A stretch of DNA of 64,000 nt from Corbicula japonica (GCA_038501625.1 JAZAYU010000001.1:9537374-9601373); one strand, 5' to 3'. Shown: positions 12,901 to 27,900, counted from the stretch's first letter. A program made the numbers and translations. Notes: generated by a model from the letters alone, not told the origin.

Positions 12901-15900
12901 CGCATATAACTGTATGGTGCAATAACTTTCTTAACAAGCAGGAGGGGGAATCAATCAATAATGTACCTATGTTACCATTAATAACATCCAGGGTTAAAGG
13001 ATATAAACCTTTGAACAATATAAGCGTAACATGTCAAATCACTGGGATTTACATACTTACAGCGTGTGACCCCTTTGAAGTTGACAGATGGCCCCCAATA
13101 TGGGATCCTATTGTCTTAATCTCAAGATCTTATCAAGGAGAAAATAAAAATATTAAAGTATATAACATCAATAAAACTAGGTTTAGTTGGGACTTTGCCC
13201 TTTGTTAACAACCACTCACTTATCACCATACGTATAGCACAGCTATAAAACTAAAATACCACTGGTGCTTGAATTGCAAACATTTCAAGCTGCTTTGAAG
13301 ACTGACTAATAGTGTCTGTATATAAAAACAGTGTAAAAATGTGTGTTTCCTATATTTATGCAAATGAATGAGATTACTGTAAAAACACAAACAGCAACTA
13401 AAACTTTGCTCTTCAACCACCAGCTAAAAAATACCAAGCTAACTACATCAACATTACAAGTGTAATTTCATCCACAGATGCAATGCTTTCATTCATCACC
13501 CCTGAGCTTACACCCTCACCATCAACATGGTCTCATTTCATTAACAGATATAGTTAACCCTATCCTTGATATATACGCATTTTTACACATGTGCGACCAG
13601 TGTAGATTCAGATCAGCTGGCACATCTGTGCCGTCTGATCAGGATCTGCACTGGTCGCATTTTAGTCAGAAATAACCTAATTAATCAAAGCGAACAGTTT
13701 AGATCCTGATCAGACGGCACGGATGTGCCGGCTGATTTGAATCTAAACTGTTCCCCCTTGCAATAAAGGTGTATCTATACAGGAAAGGGTTAACCAAGTT
13801 TCTTAAGTGCTAATCAGATTGCAAGAATTTAAATTTCTTAATTTCTTGAACCCTTTACGAGATAGATAGTGCATAATTTATCACATGTGCCACTAGTGTA
13901 GATCTAGATCAGCCTGGATCTGTGCAACCTGATCAGGATCTACACATTTATGCTCTAAAACAATGTTATGAATGTAAAAGCAAACAGTGTAGGTCTTGGT
14001 ACAGATATTCAGGCTAATCTAGGTCTTGATGATTGTACGTTTGATATATGCTGCATTGAATGGAATTATAAGAATTAACTGTCCATACAAAACATATTTA
14101 CTCTCTGTGTACTTTATTAAATGTACAAAGTTACTACTAAATAAATGAAGTAGTTCTGGAATTATGCTCTGCACAAAGTGTTTAAGAATAGACAAACAGG
14201 AAGAGGCCATTACCAAATCCCTATTTGACTTTGGCGGTGAGGATAAATATACTCTCACCCCATGTCTGCCATCAGGTAACAATACATCTATTTGGTTCAT
14301 TTAAATCCTTAGATCAAGTAATAAATTTTTCCTTTTCTTAGATTAAAATGAGATGATGTCCAATCAAGTTAGATAACTCAGGAGTGATGAATGGAGCAGA
14401 AGATAAAACATGACACCTAGGTACAGAATGAATTAAGCCACTAAGCCAACCCTTAACCTACCCAGAACTGCAAATTTGCCTACACCCAGTTTGCATGATT
14501 ATTTCATAAAATACTTCTGCAAACCACACACAAAATGTCTTCAAAATTCTAATAAAGACTGGAGTACGTAACAGTACTGAGAGTTAAGGGTTATAGTCCA
14601 AGCTGGCTGTGCCAGGAACTGTAACTATAGATTAATGTCTAAGCAAGCTATGTCAGTAACTAGAACATTCAACTTTCTAAAATGCATGATTTACAATCGT
14701 TGCCATAATTGTGCACATGTTACACAAGTACTTGATTTCACTAAGTACATTTAAAAATTATTCATACATAAGGTGCTAAATAAAGGAGTTCAGATAATCA
14801 ATCCTGAAACTATTAGAAAATGTGTATAAATGGTCTGAACAAACATATTTTAATAAAATTTCTGTTATAAAGGTATCTTGCCAACAGTTGTCAGTACTCA
14901 ACAGGACACACATGTAGTTTTGTTATGGCAATTCAAGTTTAACATGCATTGTGGTATGACTACTGTAATCACCCTAAGCCTTTGGACACCATAATTATAA
15001 GGACACAAAATATTTGAATCTTTCTTTCACTGTCCTAAGACTTGGGGTAATTAGGGTTACAGTGAATTATTATATGTATAATTCTACATCCGACAAGGGA
15101 AAGCACCTGCGTTTTTGACGTGTTCAGATTTTTAGAAAGTCGTTCAGCAAACTGAGATGTCTCCTTCTTTCCGTGTTTAGCGACAACAGATAACCTGTAC
15201 TCATCGTCAAACTCTGACGTTACTAAAATGGAAGTGCAACACAAATAATAAGCCAGGTTAGTTTCACAAGTTTGGACAATGTAACCATCACTCCATGGAC
15301 ACAGCTTATATCCCACTTGCCACCAGTGTTATCCTGACAAGTCTGCTTATCTATGCAGTCAGATCAGGATCTACACCATTTAGTTTTGGCTTCTTTAGAT
15401 TATATCTGACCAAGAATCAAGCAGTGTAGATCCTGATCAGGCTGCAAGGATGTGCAGGCTGATATGGATTTACATCGGTCACACATGGAATAAAAGCCAT
15501 TTCCAAACTAAAATCAGGCAAGTCCTATTCAAGAAATATTGTCTCTGAACTCCAGCTTTTCAAGTAATTAATGGGAAGATATATAAATAAACTTTTCCCT
15601 ATTTAGGCTGGCACTGTAAACATATTTTGTTTCTTAAGTAAAAATTTGGTGAAATAAAATGTTTACCTCATACATAACAGGGCAGATTAAGCCAAAAAAA
15701 CTATCTATTTCACTACAAGTGAATATGTACTGTTCTTTTCTAAATGAGGTTTTTCACACAGTTTTTTTTAAACTAACAAATATGTACTGTTCTTTTCTAA
15801 ATGAGGCTTTTCACACAGTTGTTTTTTTTAACTGATTTGAAAAATTTACAGATGTTCAAACTTTCCTTGCAAATTGTCATGTTTTCTCATCTTCTTAATC

Positions 15901-18900
15901 CTATATACATATTAAACAAATACATTAAGTGATCTTCCAATATATACAGTGATTCTCTGGTTAATTCACACATCATTCTTCATGCTCAAACTAGATACTT
16001 TTAAAATACCATTATAAATAAATTGCTGTATGTAATACTCTAACCCTATCTTAATCAGCAATGAATTTATAATGGTAGTCTGCATCAAGGGGGCTCACAG
16101 AAACAACAAACATCCTGGAACTTGCAAGGTTTTCACCATTGTCCTACTGAACAGGTCTGTGCCCAAGACCATAAAACTAAGAATGGTCTTAACTTTAAAG
16201 AATCTGATAATTGGCGGAAATGGATATACAATTTAAGTCTACATTCATCCACTCAGATGCCAGAGATTTGAGACTGATCTCCAATATCAGTTTAATGATC
16301 TTGGGCCTTCACATGAAGCTGTAAGTTTTAGTACTGAATTGATAACATCCCCTGCCTCCCATTCTTATAAAATACAACAATATCTTCTGAAGAATATGTT
16401 TAAAGATCAATGCTGAATTTGAAAGAAAGGAAGGTCTAATAAACAGATGAAGGAAGACAAGGATAAAGCCCTAAGCAAGGATCCAGGACATGGAATGCTG
16501 TTAGTCTGTCAGTATTAACACACACTGACATGTTTCAATCATTTAAAATGAAAACAATTCAACATTTTCAACAATTATTTTCAGACAATTAAAATGATTA
16601 TCCATAAATAAGAATAAATACATTTCAAATGTCAATGTTACTTCTATTTTAAGTTGTTGTTCAATCTTTGATTTCAGTATTTTACCAAAGTACTTTCAGT
16701 ATCACCAGTGCTCCCTGGGTTCCAAAACAGTACTCACCACTACAAGCATCTGAAATCTTCCAGCTTTATTGCAGTTATGAAAACAAAGTGATACAGTAAT
16801 GTTGGCCATGAAATTTTCAGAGAAATTTAATCCAAGTACTGAAACAATTTCCATTTAATTCAAAAGGACAAAGAGGCATTTGCTTCAACCAATGCCTAGT
16901 GGTCTGATAATTTTTTTTGTCCTGCAAACAGTGACCACAAGATAGGCTCCAACATTCTTAAAGCTATAAGCAGGGGCTTCCAAGTGGCTCTGCAACTGGA
17001 AATTAAGTACATGTAGTGCATTTCGTTTATTGCATCCGATTTGGTATTTTCTGTAAAATAAAGGATAACAATATAATTGAGTAAAGTCTTACCAGTTGTA
17101 ATAAGGAATTCTTTTCCGCTAAGTATGTGATGCAGCATCATCTTTAGTTCATATGGACTCAGGTTGAGCAGATGATCCGAGGCATCATCTCCTACAAATG
17201 TCAAACAATATGCATGAGAAACTAGCATTTACTGAAGTATGCATATGAAAAAAATATATACTATATACCGTAATAAAACACAACAAGTCTGTAATAAAAG
17301 TCGCACTAAAACCTTACTTTAAAACTACCCAAAATTATGACCACTCTATAAAGTCCACTATTTTAAAGTTCAGTTTAATAGTTTGAACTCCTTTTTTACC
17401 CCCAAAACAAAATACCATCCCACAATTGATCACCTTTTCTAGTCCTAAAAAGCAAAAGTAAAAAAATGTATATTTTTTGATATGGCCACAAATTCACATA
17501 ATTTCCAAGTTCTTCTTTAAGTTTATTTTTGCTTGAAAAGATATAACTAGTGTATAAAGACAATTAAGCTTTTACTTTTGAGATACAGACATTATCCACA
17601 GATGAACAGTGTAGATCCAGATCAGCCAGCACATCAGTGCCGTCTGATCAAGTTTTACACTGTTTGTTTTTAGATTTATTGGGTTATTTCTCACCAAGAG
17701 GCAACCAGTGTAGATCCAAATCCATCAGCACAGATGTGCTAACAGATCTGGATCTATAATGGTAGCACATGCGATAAAACCAGCAAAATTGAGTAAAGGG
17801 TAAGTGGGTTTATTCAAATATTTTACTAAATCTACTCTAGCTTTATCACATCAAAGGTTCGTGAGAACATACTGGTAGTCTTCATTGGCTTACCTGAGCA
17901 TTTGAAGATTCTAGCTAACTCGGAAGCCATCACCTGTATGATGAGACCCACTCTAAGACGTAACATCTCATGGAACAACTTGGGCTCGGTTCGGATGAAC
18001 ATAGCTAAATATATCAACAACTCCTGAAAATACATTATACTAGATAAGTTTAGAATACAAAGATAAGTTACCACTAGTTTTCTGCTGATTTAAATGTTGA
18101 ACAGATATTTTTCTAACCCACATGAGAAATTAAGGATCTGCACATGTTATTTATTGATTTATTCAATTTTTACAAAATCATCTGCACATGCAATGTTTTG
18201 TTGTTGTTTTTCTTTTATATAAATGACAAAATATAAGGAAATTTATGATGTAACACTGTATGAATATTAATCCATTTCTGATTTCTTTCACATTTTATTT
18301 AATTTACAAACATTTGTATTTGTGCAGTCATTCAATCGAACCAGTTTGTTAAGCAGTAAAGAAATTCCAAGAATACCGCATTTTACTGTCAATGGAATGA
18401 GATTTTCAAGGAAAGACAACTTTTATAGGTTAAGGAGTAACACAATGCAAGTGTCTGATACCTGTGTTAGGGAGGCTGTGCTGAGATCCTCCCCACATGC
18501 TTCGTAGATGATGGCTGACAGCTCATCTGGTGGGAGGGGACTGCAAGTATAGTACAAATTGTCATATTCTTAAGCTATGTTTCATAGTAATTGGCAGAGT
18601 CTTTGATGCATACTCCTAAGTTAAACAAGTTAATAACTAGAAATGTGTCCATAGGACACAGATGCCCCCGCTATGCATGTTTGTCATGGTGAACATTTAT
18701 GCAAAGTTATTTGAAAATCCAATAAGTAATAACAAACTCACAGCCCAGACAAGAAAATTCTGGTTTTAGTAATAGTGACCTTGACCTTGGACCTACAGGC
18801 ACGGGAATTGTACACAACACAACGCCTTGTCATAGTGAACATTTGTGCCAAATTATTTTGAAATCACTTTGTTAATAACGAAGTTATAGCCAGTACAAGA

Positions 18901-21900
18901 AATTTCTATTTTTTGTAACAGTGACCTTGACCTTGGACCTACAGGCATGGGTATTGTACACAACACATTGTCTTGATATAATGAACATTTATACCAAGTT
19001 ATTTTAAAATCCAATAAGAAATAACAAAGTAACAGAGCAGACAAGATTTTTCCAACAAAATTCTATTTTTAGTAACAGTGACCTTGACCTTGGACCTTAA
19101 GGCATGGGTGTTGTACGCGACACACCGCCTTGTCATGGTGAACATTTGTGCCAAGTTATTTTGAAATCCCTCCATTCATAAGGAAGTTACAGCCCGGACA
19201 AGAAAATTCTATTTTTAGTAACAGTGACCTTGACCTTGGACCTACAGGCATGGGTATTGTACGCGACACATCGTCTTGATATGGTGAACATTCATACCAA
19301 GTTATTTTAAAATCCAATAAGAAATAACAAAGTTACAGAGCGGACACGATTTTCGAACATACACACTGACACACTGACACACACACCCACCCACACACAG
19401 CCAGGGTGAACACTATATGCCCTTCCGCCATTACATGGCGGGGGCATAAAAACAACAAGTATATTAAGTTTAACATTGTGCATGATTCTGGTTCTTTACA
19501 TAAAACTTCTAAACATGTTGAACATTAAACATGCTGGACATAAAGAATAATTGTTTCAAGCTCTATAAGCAAAAGCGACTAGAAACACTATTGGTTTTAG
19601 TTTTTGAAAAGAATCTTTAGGTAAACCAAGACAGCTAACTGCATGAGTTGACTGATAATCCACAAAACAGGTGCCTCCAATCAGATATTGTGATGCTAGT
19701 TATTTTCCTACCAGGTAATAGATTTTTCTTTATCTGGTGGTAATCCTACTGACAGTTGTTTCTGTCTAACCAGCAGATCTGTTGCTGCCAAGGCAAGATC
19801 TTCCACCCTCTTCTTTAACATACCAGCTGCATGACGAACCAACCACCATTGCTTGAAATGACCAGCCTGTGAGTACAGGTTATAAAAACTTTGGAACAGA
19901 TGATACATGATAAATTGTGTAATAGTTAAGTGTGTTAACACGAAGTCACATACTTAAAGATCTAATAATTGTTGGAAATTAAGTTGTTATTTCTGTTGTG
20001 CACAAATATATATCACCCTCAACTCCATGGATACAGCTTATATTACCCAAGTGTGACTAGTGTATGTCCAAACCAGCCTGCACATCTGTGCAGCTTCATC
20101 TGGAACCTGCATTTCAGAGCAAGAAGCCAGCAGTGTAGACCCTGAATGTGCAGGGTGATCTGGATCTACACTTATCACACATGGGAAATAAACTACAACC
20201 ATGATGAAAAGGGTTAAATGTACTGGTATTTCTTTAGTAGTTCTCACTTTTCAGACTACATTAACAATGTACAGCATATTTCTCAAGTCCAGTCTGTTGG
20301 CACTTTTCAGACCGTTATACAGCTTACTAACAACATGATAACAGTGTTTTGGACCTGTAGAGCTTAATATCAATGTTGGCTAAATTTGCAAACAAGAACA
20401 GCATTCGCTTGAATAAATAGAGTTGATTTTCAGCATCTACAAGTGGCAAATCATTCCAATGATATAGCAAGAGCCTATCTGCAGGCTTTAATCCAACAAC
20501 AGATGTATCAAATATTCTACTTACTTTTTCATACAACTCTATGAGAAGTTCTTTCACTGTGCAAGATTTCCCATCAACCTCTGTATCCCAGTTTGGACCC
20601 CTGAAAAAAACACAAACACATCACAATACAATGTCCACATGTGTTAGTTCCTACTAAGATTGGCATAAAATGGTAATAAAGTTTTTTAAGTGATTCCTGG
20701 TTATAACTAACAACAAAGAAAACAGAACAGGCTAAGTGTGATGCCAGCTTTACAAGGTCATGGGAAATTAAATTTGGAGCCAATACTTTAATACCATTTC
20801 AGTTTCATTAAAGAAGATGCAATATCCTTTAAATTACCAAATCAGGCCAATAAAGGGCTCTTAATAAAATAACTGAAATTCAGCAGACCCAGTAAAAGAA
20901 ACAGAGATGATTATCTGAACTGTTTATCCAATGTCAGTTTTATGATTTTGAGTCCAGGAGTTATGCAAGACAGGAAGGTTCAGGCATGGGAAGATGATTT
21001 ATAAAAATGTTTCTGCATCCTTAATAAGGGATTTCAGAAGTTTGCTTTGTGAAATAGCAAAACTTGGTAACAATCTTAATATTGAGTTTTTGCAGTTTTG
21101 CTTTTTCAATTTGGAGGGGAATTTGCAGGTACTAAAAATATGGTTCAAGAAATTATCCACCAATAGACTAATGTACTGGAGAGAATTTTCAATGGGAACA
21201 GTCTAACAGAAACCAGTAGAAAAGTTACTCTCTACAAGTCACAAGGTCATAAAACTAAATGGAGACCTGTCTCAGATCTCAGCAATCCTACTGGAAACTG
21301 TCTCAGCATTACCCAATAAGCAGCTTGAAATCCAAGACTCATTTCCATTATCAAATTTTTAACCTTGTGGCCAGATGTACTTACTGTTTCATATAGAGAT
21401 AATGTATGATATCTGCTTGCTCATTGAGATTCTCTGACTGTGACAGTTGCTCCACAATCTCGTGCACGTTCACATGCTCGTAGTTATTGTCTTGGTTGAA
21501 ATGTTTCTCACTGAAGGGCCACAGCTTATGGTGTGACTTTGGTGATCCTGTGGGGCTGACTCTTGGGCTAGGAGCAGGGCTCATGACCCTGGGGCTCGGG
21601 CAGGGTGAGGCACCCTTCAGGTGGTGATGGCCAACTGACTCTGTAAAATACATGCAATATTCTTTATAAAATATCACATACTCTGAAACAGAGGCTTAGA
21701 AATACAGACTCTAACCATGCAAGTTGATTATCAGACAGCAAATTCATTTACACACAAATATTTTGTCATATCATTGTTAAAATTATGTTCACATTATTTC
21801 AAATGCTCATAATGTTTCAAAAGCAGTAACAGATGCAGAATACAATTACATTGTTGACCAATGTCATGCTATTAAAATCAGTTAAGATGTGAAGGTTAAT

Positions 21901-24900
21901 TATCAGCAAGTTCCTACAGGACAAACATACTGACACAATCCTAAACTTTTTTATTCACATCTAAGATTAAAGCAAAGCTCTTGACAAATTGAGGAAAACA
22001 GAGATCAGATTAAAATTAGTTGTCAGTTGCTATTAATATAAATAATGATCATTACCGCAGTGTGCAACATTACTGAGTCTTCTCTTGGAAGTTTAACTAC
22101 TCATTATTTCATACGTCATTTATTATTTAGGGATTTTAAGGTAATTGATAAACACTACTTTTATTTTGATTCTGACCAAGAGCACTGCAGTATGATCCAA
22201 AACCACCACAGGTCTTCATTAGTTTGAAATTTCCCCTCTCAAATGGGGAATATAAGGCAAACAAAATAAGCAACTAGATGTTTTTTGTGAAAAACGCATG
22301 TCTCCCCCCTGCACCGCCCCCCCCCCCCCCCCCCCTGCGCCCAGCCCCTGTGACCTTGACCTTTGACCTACTGATCCCATAATCAATAGGGTTCTTCTAC
22401 TCAGTAAGGGCTATTACCCTATTTAGTTTGAATGCTCTGGGTCAAGCGGTACTCCAGTAATTGACCGTATACGGTTTTTACTCTTCGGGGCCCCTGTGAC
22501 CTTGACCTTTGACCTACTGACCCAAAAATCAATAGGGTTCTTCTACTCTATAATGGCTATCAACCTATGAAGTTTGAAGTCCCTGGGTCAAAGGGTACTC
22601 AAGTTATGGAGCAGAAACAGTTTTCACTCTTCGGTCCATTGTGACCTTGACCTTTGACCTACTGACCCCAAAATCAATAGGGTTCTTCTACTCAATAAGG
22701 GCTATTACCCTATGAAGTTTGAAGGCTCTGGGTCAAAGGGTACTGGAATTATTGAGCGGAAACGGTTTTCACTCTTCGGGCCCCTGTGACCTTGACCTTT
22801 GACCTACTGACCCCAAAATCAGTAGGGTTCTTCTGCTCAATAAGGGCTATCAACCTATGAAGTTTGAAGGCTCTGGGTCAAAGGGTACTCAAATTATTGA
22901 GCGGAAACGGTTTTCACTCTTCGGGCCCCTGTGACCTTGACCTTTGACCTACTGACCCTTAAATCAATAGGGTTCTTCTACTCAATAAGGGCTATCACCC
23001 TATGAAGTTTGAAGGCTCTGGATTAAAGGGTACTCGAGTTATTGAGCGGAAACGGTTTTTACTCTTCGGGTCACTGTGACCTTGACCTATGACCTACTGA
23101 CCCCAAAATCAATAGGGTTCTTCTACTCAATAAGGGCTATCACCCTATGAAGTTTGGAGGCTCTGGGTCAAAGGGTACTAGAGTTATTGAGCGGAAACGG
23201 TTTTCACTCTTTGGGTCACTGTGACCTTGACCTTTGACCTACTGAACCCAAAATCAATAGGGTTCTTCTACTCAATAAGGGCTATTACCCTATGAAGTTT
23301 GAAGGCTCTGGGTCAAAGGGTACTCGAGTTATTGAGCGGAAACGGTTTTCACTCTTCGGGTCACTGTGACCTTGACCTTTGACCTACTGACCCCAAAATC
23401 AATAGGGTTCTTCTACTCAATAAGGGCTATCACCCTATGAAGTTTGGAGGCTGTGGGTCAAAGGGTACTCGAGTTATTGAGCGGAAACGGTTTTCACTTT
23501 TCGGGTCACTGTGACCTTGACCTTTGACCTACTGACCCCAAAATCAATAGGGTTCTTCTACTCAATAAGGGCTATCACCCTATGAAGTTTGAAGGCTCTG
23601 GGTCAAAGGGTACTCAAGTTATTGAGGGGAAACGGACAGACGGACAGGGCAAAAACAATATGTCTCCCCCAGAGGGGGGAGACATAACTACTCCACCTGA
23701 TAATACTGAAACTACCTAAGCAGTGAATAGTCTAATCGATGCTTACCTTCTCTAATAATAACAGAACACCTACCAGTGTATGCCAACAAATTATAAGGCG
23801 ATCATTGTATGAATTATTCTCTGAGCTAACAGCATGTCCTTTCACAGACACTTGAATATCTGACATGTCTACTTCCACTGTGACCATGGTCAAATGCAAT
23901 ATTGTTATGGTGCATGAATTTATGAAATTTTTAATGTTTCTCTCACTTTATCACATGGTACATGCAATATGCATTTAAATGTGCATGAATTTGTGAATCA
24001 ACCTTGCATCTACTTTCACACTAACTTACCATATTACAAATGACATATGCCACTTCAAAGAAGAGATAGTAGATATAAAATATAGAGCTAAATCTTGAAG
24101 TGCCTGTTCTCAATTTGTTCTAACTCACTTTTGAACCCAATGAGTATATACTGTACTATGAACATGAAGATCACTAAAGCATTTACTGTACCTTCGTGCT
24201 GTCCGATGCCTGGCAAGGGTCCACCTTCTGTAGTGAGAAACAAGGCACATGTTGGTTAATTCACAACAAACAAAATGTTACAACATATAGCAGTCAATCA
24301 ACATTTAAATACAATAAACAATTATTGCAATTGTCTGCAAGAAAATGGTCAAAATTCATCTAATTCTATTTCTTTGGTTCAACCTCAAAACTGCATTACC
24401 TCTTATCCAGTCTTGATTTTGTTCTTTCTTAACCCTTTCCTCCATATATACACCTTTTTACGCATGTGCAACCAGTGTAGATCCAAATCAGCCGGCACAT
24501 CTGTGCCGTCTTATCAGGATCTGCACTGGTCGCATTTTGATCAGAAATAACCTAACAAATCAAAAAGCGAACAGTGCAGATCCTGATCAGACAGCATGGA
24601 TGTGCCGGCTGACCTGAATCTTCACTGTTTGCCCACGCAATAAAGGTGTGTCTATGAAGGAAAGGGTTAAACTTAGTCCTAATAAACTAGTTTGCCACAT
24701 GATCCATATTGAACAAACATAAATATAACTGTTAAAACATAACAGTCAATTTTTGAGTATACCAAATGGCACTGTCTATCAAGTTTTCACAGGTTAGCAT
24801 GAGGTTCTATTGTAATCCTGCTATGGTTGAGTTAGTATTGCACTTGTACTATCTCGCCATAGAGCTAGCTTTTAAGGGCAACGTGGTATAGCATCGAACT

Positions 24901-27900
24901 AGCATGTGAGGGGCCCCAGGTTAAATCCTTGGTACAGGCCTGGATTTTTCAGAACCCTTGGTAACATTGGCCCCCAATGTGGGACCTGCCAAGGATGTTT
25001 ACAAATCTTGAGATCACTCCACAAGTGAATCTCTATACTCTATACTCAATGGAAAATCGAGGTCAAGTTCCAAAAGGGGTATAGGTAACCTGGCTATGGT
25101 TGAGTTAGTACCGCACTTGTGCTATCTGGCCATATAGCTAGCTTTTATGGCAATATAGTAGAGTGTCCGACTAGCATGCCAGGGGCCCCGGGTTCAATCC
25201 TTGGTTCAGGCATGGATTTTTCAGAACCCTTGGTAACACTATGCCTAAAAAATCATCAATCACAGAAACCCATATATTCCTCCATATATATGCATTTTAT
25301 TGTATGTACAACCAGTGTCGATCCAGATCAGCTGGCACATCTGTGCCACCTAATAAGGATCTCCAATTTTGCTTTTTAGTCAGAAATAATAAAAAAAATC
25401 AAACAGTGCAGATCCTAATCTGGATCTACACTGAACATGCCATAAAGATGTATATATGGAGGAAAGGGTTATTTTTTTCCAAAAGAAGGAAAGTACTGAA
25501 GTAGTAATTAGACTTCCCCAGGGGTTCCAACACAAGGCCACTGGACTGACAGTCCACAAGGCCACTGGGGAAAACCACTGGTCTCTCATGCTACCATAAA
25601 TCTTCTGAACAGCATGTACTTCTAGAACAATACATGCATCAACAAGCAATCTGTAATGAACTGCAATGTCTCAACTATGTTGTCTATGCTAACAAGGCTT
25701 ATTTAACCCTTTCTTCCATAGATACACCATTATTGCGTGGGCAAACAGTTTAGATTCAGATCAGCCGGCACATTTGTGCTGTCTGATCAGAATCTAAACT
25801 GTTCGCTTTTTGATTCATTAGATTATTTCTGACCAAAAAGCAACCAGTGCAGATCTACACTGGTCGCGCATGTGTAAAAATGCGTATTTTTGGAGGAAAG
25901 GGATAACCGATTACTCCATTGATCTGGCTTATCCCATGTGCAACCATTTTATAGTCAGAAGATTATTTCTAATCAAGAATCAAGAAGTTTACAGTGTAGA
26001 TCCAGATCAGTCTGCAGTCCACCATTGGATCCAAGCCATGTCCATGAAATAACGGGTTAATGCAATTTTGCTGCAACTTATAATCATGCTGATGTTACAT
26101 TCTTGCATTAGTAATTGCACAGACAGTAGCCAAATCTTCATTTTAGAGTGACTGATTCACATTGAATTAATGAAATTTAAATTAATAATTAATTAATTAA
26201 GACACAAATGCCTTGTAAAAAACTTTATTCCCTTTATGGAAGAGATAGATAAAGGGAAAACAAACTCATTTAATGTTACACGATTTTAATTTTACAGTAC
26301 CTTATGAGATTGGCATCTATCAATACAGCTACCTATGCAAGTTGTTGAAGCCATTTACCTATAGATGTCTGTGCATGTGTAATTTCTTGATTTGCAACTA
26401 CATGTATATATTAGAATTAAAGCTCTTTTCATAACTACTAATATAGCAAAATGTGCTGAACTAATCAGGCTGAAGGTTATAAAACTGAGATTGGAAACCA
26501 GTCTCAAATCTCAAGCATCTGATTGGCTGAAATGGCGACCAGTCGCCATTTCAGCTAATCAGATCCTTGAGATTTGAGACTGGTTTCCATGCTCAGTTTT
26601 ATAACCTTGGGACCAGATCTATGGATTGTTAATGGCTTTCTCCATGAATTCAATTATCTGCATGCTATATCATCAACAAGTAAAACCCCAGTTACACAGA
26701 GCCATCGGTGGTCGATCGGTAGTTTTTTTAGCAAAATAATGGACTGAACCGATGACAAGGGATTTACCACCGATATCAACTATTGGTCACCTGTTTGCCA
26801 CCTATAAATTGTTATTGGGGAAAGATGAGTTTCGCCGGTGAAAAATAACCGATCGGGATTTTTAGACATGTTTAAAATTCTCGATCGGTGAAAATATTAT
26901 ACAAATAACCGATCAACAACTTGTCTACAACTGATCATCACCGATCGACAACCTGTCTACAACCGATTTCACCGATCGACAACCTGGCTACAACCGATAT
27001 ATCCAATGGGCCACCGATAAGCAACCGATCAACTAATACTTACCACCGATAGAACAAAAAGATGAGAATTAATGTTTACCAGCAACCCATGAAATATCTA
27101 TTTAACCGATGAACACTTGTCAATCACCGATGGCTGGTTACACAGAAAACCAGAAATAAAATAACGCATGACAACCGATCAAAACTGCGACTAACTTAAA
27201 ATAAAACAACCGATTGGGCACTGACCGTCTGTGTAACTGGGGCCTAAGATATGCTAAACAATCTCGCCTATATTGGTAACCAAACAAGATGTATCTTTGT
27301 AGTGAACTTATTTGGTCAAGTCATTAAACTGGAAACCAGATTCAAATTTTAATAAGCATATTTGCTGAAATACATCTCTAAACGTGCCAATGACAAGCTT
27401 GAGATTTGAGACTGGTTTTCAGTCTTTGGCTTGGAACAAATATTTTACGATATAAAAATACAGGATTACCAATCCATTCATGCAAAATGCATACAATCAT
27501 GATATTGCCATGCTGATTGACATTGTCTTTATTATGTTACTGAGTCGCCTTTTTGACACAACCTTAGAGAATGGTGGACAAAAAACTAATGACAGTGTGT
27601 ATTGTCAACTTGTTATGATTTTTCGATGTTGGATTTACATACTATGAGATAATTCTTTAGTCTGATTGATATGCAGGAAACATTTGTGTATCAAAAAGTC
27701 AAACAATTATGTAATTCATAAATCCAACATCAAGACACTATGACAAGATGATGGTACATATCACTGTTAATGTTTTTTGTCCGCCACTGCTATAAGGTTG
27801 ACGTAGTATCACAAAAAAGGCGACTCAGTATACAATGAAGGCAGTGATTATGTTTCTCAAAACCTTCACACCGTTTTCTGACAAAAACTAAAGTTTGTGT

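Noticed and set aside
14019..14300. Minus-strand frame with [10 protein letters not shown] as a possible extra PHKA exon
   Set aside because: The candidate acceptor and donor do not keep the phase-1 frame between exons 21 and 22, which already join correctly.
17265..17470. Possible TA-flanked MITE beginning CCGTAATAAAACAC
   Set aside because: No matching inverted end could be found.
22317..22335. Run of 19 C as a biological signal
   Set aside because: Sits in the terminal part of a HINE-like element; length is prone to assembly error and no function is implied.
22350..23640. CRISPR array
   Set aside because: Repeats are contiguous 145-bp units without distinct spacers, and the genome is eukaryotic.
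24826..25245. tRNA genes
   Set aside because: B box present, but no acceptor stem or full cloverleaf; both copies continue into a shared non-tRNA tail, so SINE-like.
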